Shown piece after piece: positions 61,795-64,000 of a stretch of DNA of 64,000 nt (within the stretch, counting starts at the first letter, position 1; every line of letters begins with the position of its first letter). A program made the position numbers and the translations under genes. Source of the stretch: Nonomuraea jabiensis (lineage in GTDB: Bacteria > Actinomycetota > Actinomycetes > Streptosporangiales > Streptosporangiaceae); the NCBI RefSeq assembly GCF_014204795.1, contig NZ_JACHMB010000001.1:12738501-12802500 (forward strand), read 5' to 3'. The notes beneath the pieces were generated by a model. It saw nothing but the letters and a program-made list of their open reading frames with translations. It made no database searches and was not told the DNA's origin.

Positions 61795-62033
61795 GCTTCG
61801 CCGGTCAGCGGGTGGGCTCGATGGCGCCGGAGGCGCGTGGGGGTGCGCCGGAGGCGCCCAAATGAGCACAGCCCGAGCGGAGCGAGGCCCCTTGGCTTCG
61901 GGGCGGGCTCCAGCAGGTCAACCCGGTAACCAGGCAACGGGCGGGGCCGGCGAGCGGAGCGAGCGGGGGTTTCGGGGGAGGCGCTGCCTGGAGCCCCGGG
62001 CGCGGAGCGCTCCCGTTGTGGAAGGCCGTGCTT
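61795..62033. other. Intergenic region rich in short palindromes
   Basis: No gene is visible. CGCCGGAGGCGC occurs twice (about 61826 and 61847), and GAGCGGAGCGAG-type palindromes occur near 61877 and 61953. The latter motif is common in intergenic DNA of high-GC actinobacteria. Possible hairpins have no T-tract. Confidence 0.5.
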
Positions 62034-62159
62034 TCAGGCCCAGTGTGGTGGCTTGTTGTCCAGGTAGAAGGCGTCCGGGTCGGTCTCGGGCCAGTCGCTC
62101 CAGCCCTCGTCCGTGTCGTCCGCTGTCTGCTCCGGTAGAAAGTCGTTCACACAGGACAT
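62034..62159 (-). CDS. Small acidic protein (41 aa), hypothetical
   Basis: ATG 62159 opens a 41-codon frame that begins MSCVNDFLPEQTADDTDEG and ends in AFYLDNKPPHWA. About a third of the residues are Asp or Glu, and there are four Trp. Third positions are mostly G or C, and the frame lies in the gap before the divergent NB-ARC gene, so it is not a shadow of that gene. I see no clear ribosome site and recognise no family. It could be a peptide or a partner of the regulator; that is speculation. Confidence 0.5.
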   Translation of the reverse strand: MSCVNDFLPEQTADDTDEGWSDWPETDPDAFYLDNKPPHWA

Positions 62160-62268
62160 GCTACTCGGGCATACAAAGCACCCGACGTGTCCGCAGGTCC
62201 AGGGACAGGCGGGGGCGGCGGCGGTACGATGCGAGAGCAGGTGTCGCCTATCCCCCGTGAGGCTGCTC

Positions 62269-64000
62269 ATGGCAACCCCGACAGGCTGGCAGCGAGACGG
62301 CAATCTACCGGCGGAGCTCACCAGCTTCATCGGCAGGACACGGCTCCTGGCCAACCTCAAACGGCACCTCGGCGAGTCCCGCCTGGTGACCGTGACAGGT
62401 ATCGGGGGCGTGGGCAAGTCCCGTACGGTGCTGAGGCTCGCGCATCTCGTCCGGTCGCAGTATCCGGACGGCGTGTGGTTCGCGGATCTCGGGCGGTTGC
62501 AGGACTCGGGCATGGTCAAGCACACCATCGCCTCCGCGCTCGGCATCGCCGACCAGTCCTCGCGGGCCGAGTCGGAGTCGCTGTCGGAGTGGGTGGGCGA
62601 GCGCGACATGCTGCTCATCATCGACACCTGCGAACATCTGGTGCAGGGGTGCGCCGAGCTGGTGCACGAGTTGCTGGAGGCGGCGCCCAATCTGAAGGTG
62701 CTGGCCACCAGCCGCCAGTCGCTGAACCTGCCGTACGAGCACGTGGTCCCCGTGCCGCCGCTGCAGGTGCCGTTCGAGGATCCGGGCGAGAGCCTGTTCA
62801 CGAACGAGTCCGTGCAGCTCTTCGCCGAACGCGCCGGGGCGAGCGTGCCCGACTTCGTGCTCGACGAGGACAACATCGGCGCCGTGGCCGAGCTGTGCCG
62901 CAGGCTCGACGGCATCCCGCTCGCGATCGAGCTGGCGGCCGTGCGGCTGCGGGCGCTGTCGGTGGAGCAGATCCTCGGGCTGCTGGCCGACCGGTTCAGC
63001 CTGCTGGCGGGCGCGAGCCGGACGGCGCTGCCGCGGCACCAGACGCTGCGGGCGGCCATCGGGTGGAGTCACGAACTGTGCGAGCCCGCGGAGCGGCTGC
63101 TGTGGGCGCGGCTGTCGGTGTTCGCGAAGGACTTCGAGCTGGACGCGGCCAGGTTCGTCTGCTCCGACGGGCGGCTGCCGTCCGAGGACATCACCGACCT
63201 GGTCACGGGGCTGGTGGAGAAGTCCATCCTGCTGATCAGGAGCAACCACGCCGGGGTCCGCTACAAGCTCATCGACACCCTCGCCGAGTACGGCGAGGAG
63301 TGGCTCGACAAGCTCGGCCAGCGGGAGCAGATGCAGCAGCGGCACCTGGAGTACTACCTGAGCCTGGCTCAGCGCAGCGAGGACGCCTGGTCAGGGCCGC
63401 GGCAGATCTACTGGTTCGTCCGCATGCGGCAGGAGCACGACAACGTACGGGTGGCGCTCGACCACGCGCTCAGGTCCCCGGGCAAGTCGGTGCTGGCGCT
63501 GACCCTGCTGTCGTCGTTGTGGTTCATGTGGATCTGCTGCGGGTTCGTCCGGGAGGGACGGCTCTACCTGGAGAAGGCGCTGCAGGCCAACCCCACCGCG
63601 AGCAAGGAGCGCTGCAAGGCGCTGTGGGTGCTCTCGTACGTGCGCAGCGCCCAGGGCGACAGCGCGGGCGCGTTGAAGGCGGCCGAGCAGTGCAGCACCG
63701 AGGCCGTCAGGGTCGGCGACTCCAGGGCCGTGATCCTGGCCTCCAAGATGCAGGGCACGGCCGCGCTGCTCCAGGGCGACCTGCAGAAGGCCAGCGCGCT
63801 GCTGGGCGTGGCGATCGAGTTCAACACCGACAACAAGGAGCTGAACCCCGGCCTGCTGCCCGCCATCGTCGAGCTGTCGCTGGTGCTGTCGTCGCAGGGC
63901 GAGTTCTACGAGGCGGAGTCGCTGCTGCTGGACTGCCTGCAGGTGTGCAGGGAGCGCGGGGAGCTCTGGGTCAGCTCGTACGCGCAGTGGGCGCTGGCCT
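62269..64000 (+). CDS. NB-ARC/TPR ATPase regulator (AfsR/LuxR-like), 3' end outside window
   Basis: The frame stays open to the right edge (577 codons). It begins GWQRDGNLPAELTSFIGRTRLL, then a STAND/NB-ARC ATPase: Walker A TGIGGVGKSR, Walker B MLLIIDTCEHLV, sensor LATSRQSL, and the GxP motif LDGIPLAIELAA. From about residue 370 on, TPR-like helical pairs follow (LYLEKALQANPTASKERC, AEQCSTEAVRVGDSRA). Relatives usually end in a LuxR HTH, which would lie beyond the window. ATG 62269 has GTGAGG 6 nt upstream; GTG 62257 is in frame but weaker. Confidence 0.9.
   Translation, partial: MATPTGWQRDGNLPAELTSFIGRTRLLANLKRHLGESRLVTVTGIGGVGKSRTVLRLAHLVRSQYPDGVWFADLGRLQDSGMVKHTIASALGIADQSSRAESESLSEWVGERDMLLIIDTCEHLVQGCAELVHELLEAAPNLKVLATSRQSLNLPYEHVVPVPPLQVPFEDPGESLFTNESVQLFAERAGASVPDFVLDEDNIGAVAELCRRLDGIPLAIELAAVRLRALSVEQILGLLADRFSLLAGASRTALPRHQTLRAAIGWSHELCEPAERLLWARLSVFAKDFELDAARFVCSDGRLPSEDITDLVTGLVEKSILLIRSNHAGVRYKLIDTLAEYGEEWLDKLGQREQMQQRHLEYYLSLAQRSEDAWSGPRQIYWFVRMRQEHDNVRVALDHALRSPGKSVLALTLLSSLWFMWICCGFVREGRLYLEKALQANPTASKERCKALWVLSYVRSAQGDSAGALKAAEQCSTEAVRVGDSRAVILASKMQGTAALLQGDLQKASALLGVAIEFNTDNKELNPGLLPAIVELSLVLSSQGEFYEAESLLLDCLQVCRERGELWVSSYAQWALA

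Noticed and set aside
1..64000. tRNA genes, rRNA and intact insertion sequences
   Set aside because: I found no GTTCGAATC-type T-loops in cloverleaf context, no rRNA blocks and no transposase motifs in the window.

Overview
The window is very GC-rich actinobacterial DNA (most genes carry G or C at nearly every third codon position, and GTG/TTG starts are frequent). Lineage markers are the cell-division protein SepH, the SulP-carbonic anhydrase fusion, the RNase H/CobC - zinc-ribbon - Nif3 block (same order as in mycobacteria) and a type A RNase P RNA. The gene content best fits a Streptosporangiaceae-like organism such as Nonomuraea; that placement is inference.

Layout. 0-15.6 kb: mostly core genes (end of an MFS transporter, polysaccharide deacetylase, sugar-lactone oxidase, a degenerate subtilase, sepH, a YdbS/YdbT PH-domain pair, a PEBP lipoprotein, a disordered membrane protein, SulP-carbonic anhydrase, a secreted tripeptidyl-aminopeptidase-like hydrolase). 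15.6-23.6 kb: a decay zone. A beta-lactamase-like gene, an ABC ATPase fragment and a divergent TetR/SDR pair are all broken, while a P450, an M20 peptidase and an M19 dipeptidase look intact. Several minisatellites lie here, one of them built from 44-bp monomers that match the end of the dipeptidase gene. 23.6-29.1 kb: a GntR-TetR fusion regulator with a clear operator facing a GNAT/hydrolase pair, then an ECF41-type sigma factor with its FAD oxidoreductase and a VOC protein. 29.5-30.5 kb: an AT-richer gene for a lipoprotein with eight CX9C units. 30.6-33.9 kb: rnpB and the RNase H/CobC - Zn-ribbon - Nif3 operon.

34-45.6 kb: Baeyer-Villiger monooxygenase, a 15-bp minisatellite, a COG3375 acetyltransferase, an Nramp-like transporter with altered metal-site motifs, a twin quinone oxidoreductase behind a SoxR box, a WYL regulator, a C45 peptidase and a convergent FadD-FadE-FadE operon. 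45.7-53.8 kb: orphan histidine kinase, TetR regulator, AurF-like diiron oxygenase, methyltransferases, a CopC/CopD copper pair with a multi-pass partner, and a hotdog thioesterase. 53.9-57.3 kb: a two-gene ABC exporter whose ATPase is fused to an extracytoplasmic alpha/beta hydrolase. 57.3-64 kb: glpFK, a GNAT, a chloramphenicol-phosphotransferase-like kinase, a decayed HigBA-type module between two 86-bp repeats, a small acidic protein and the start of an NB-ARC/TPR regulator that leaves the window.

The most unusual items are the CX9C-repeat lipoprotein, the gene-derived 44-bp satellite, the hydrolase-ABC fusion, the SoxR-boxed twin oxidoreductase and the deletion scar that joins the truncated 5' ends of a TetR gene and an SDR gene.
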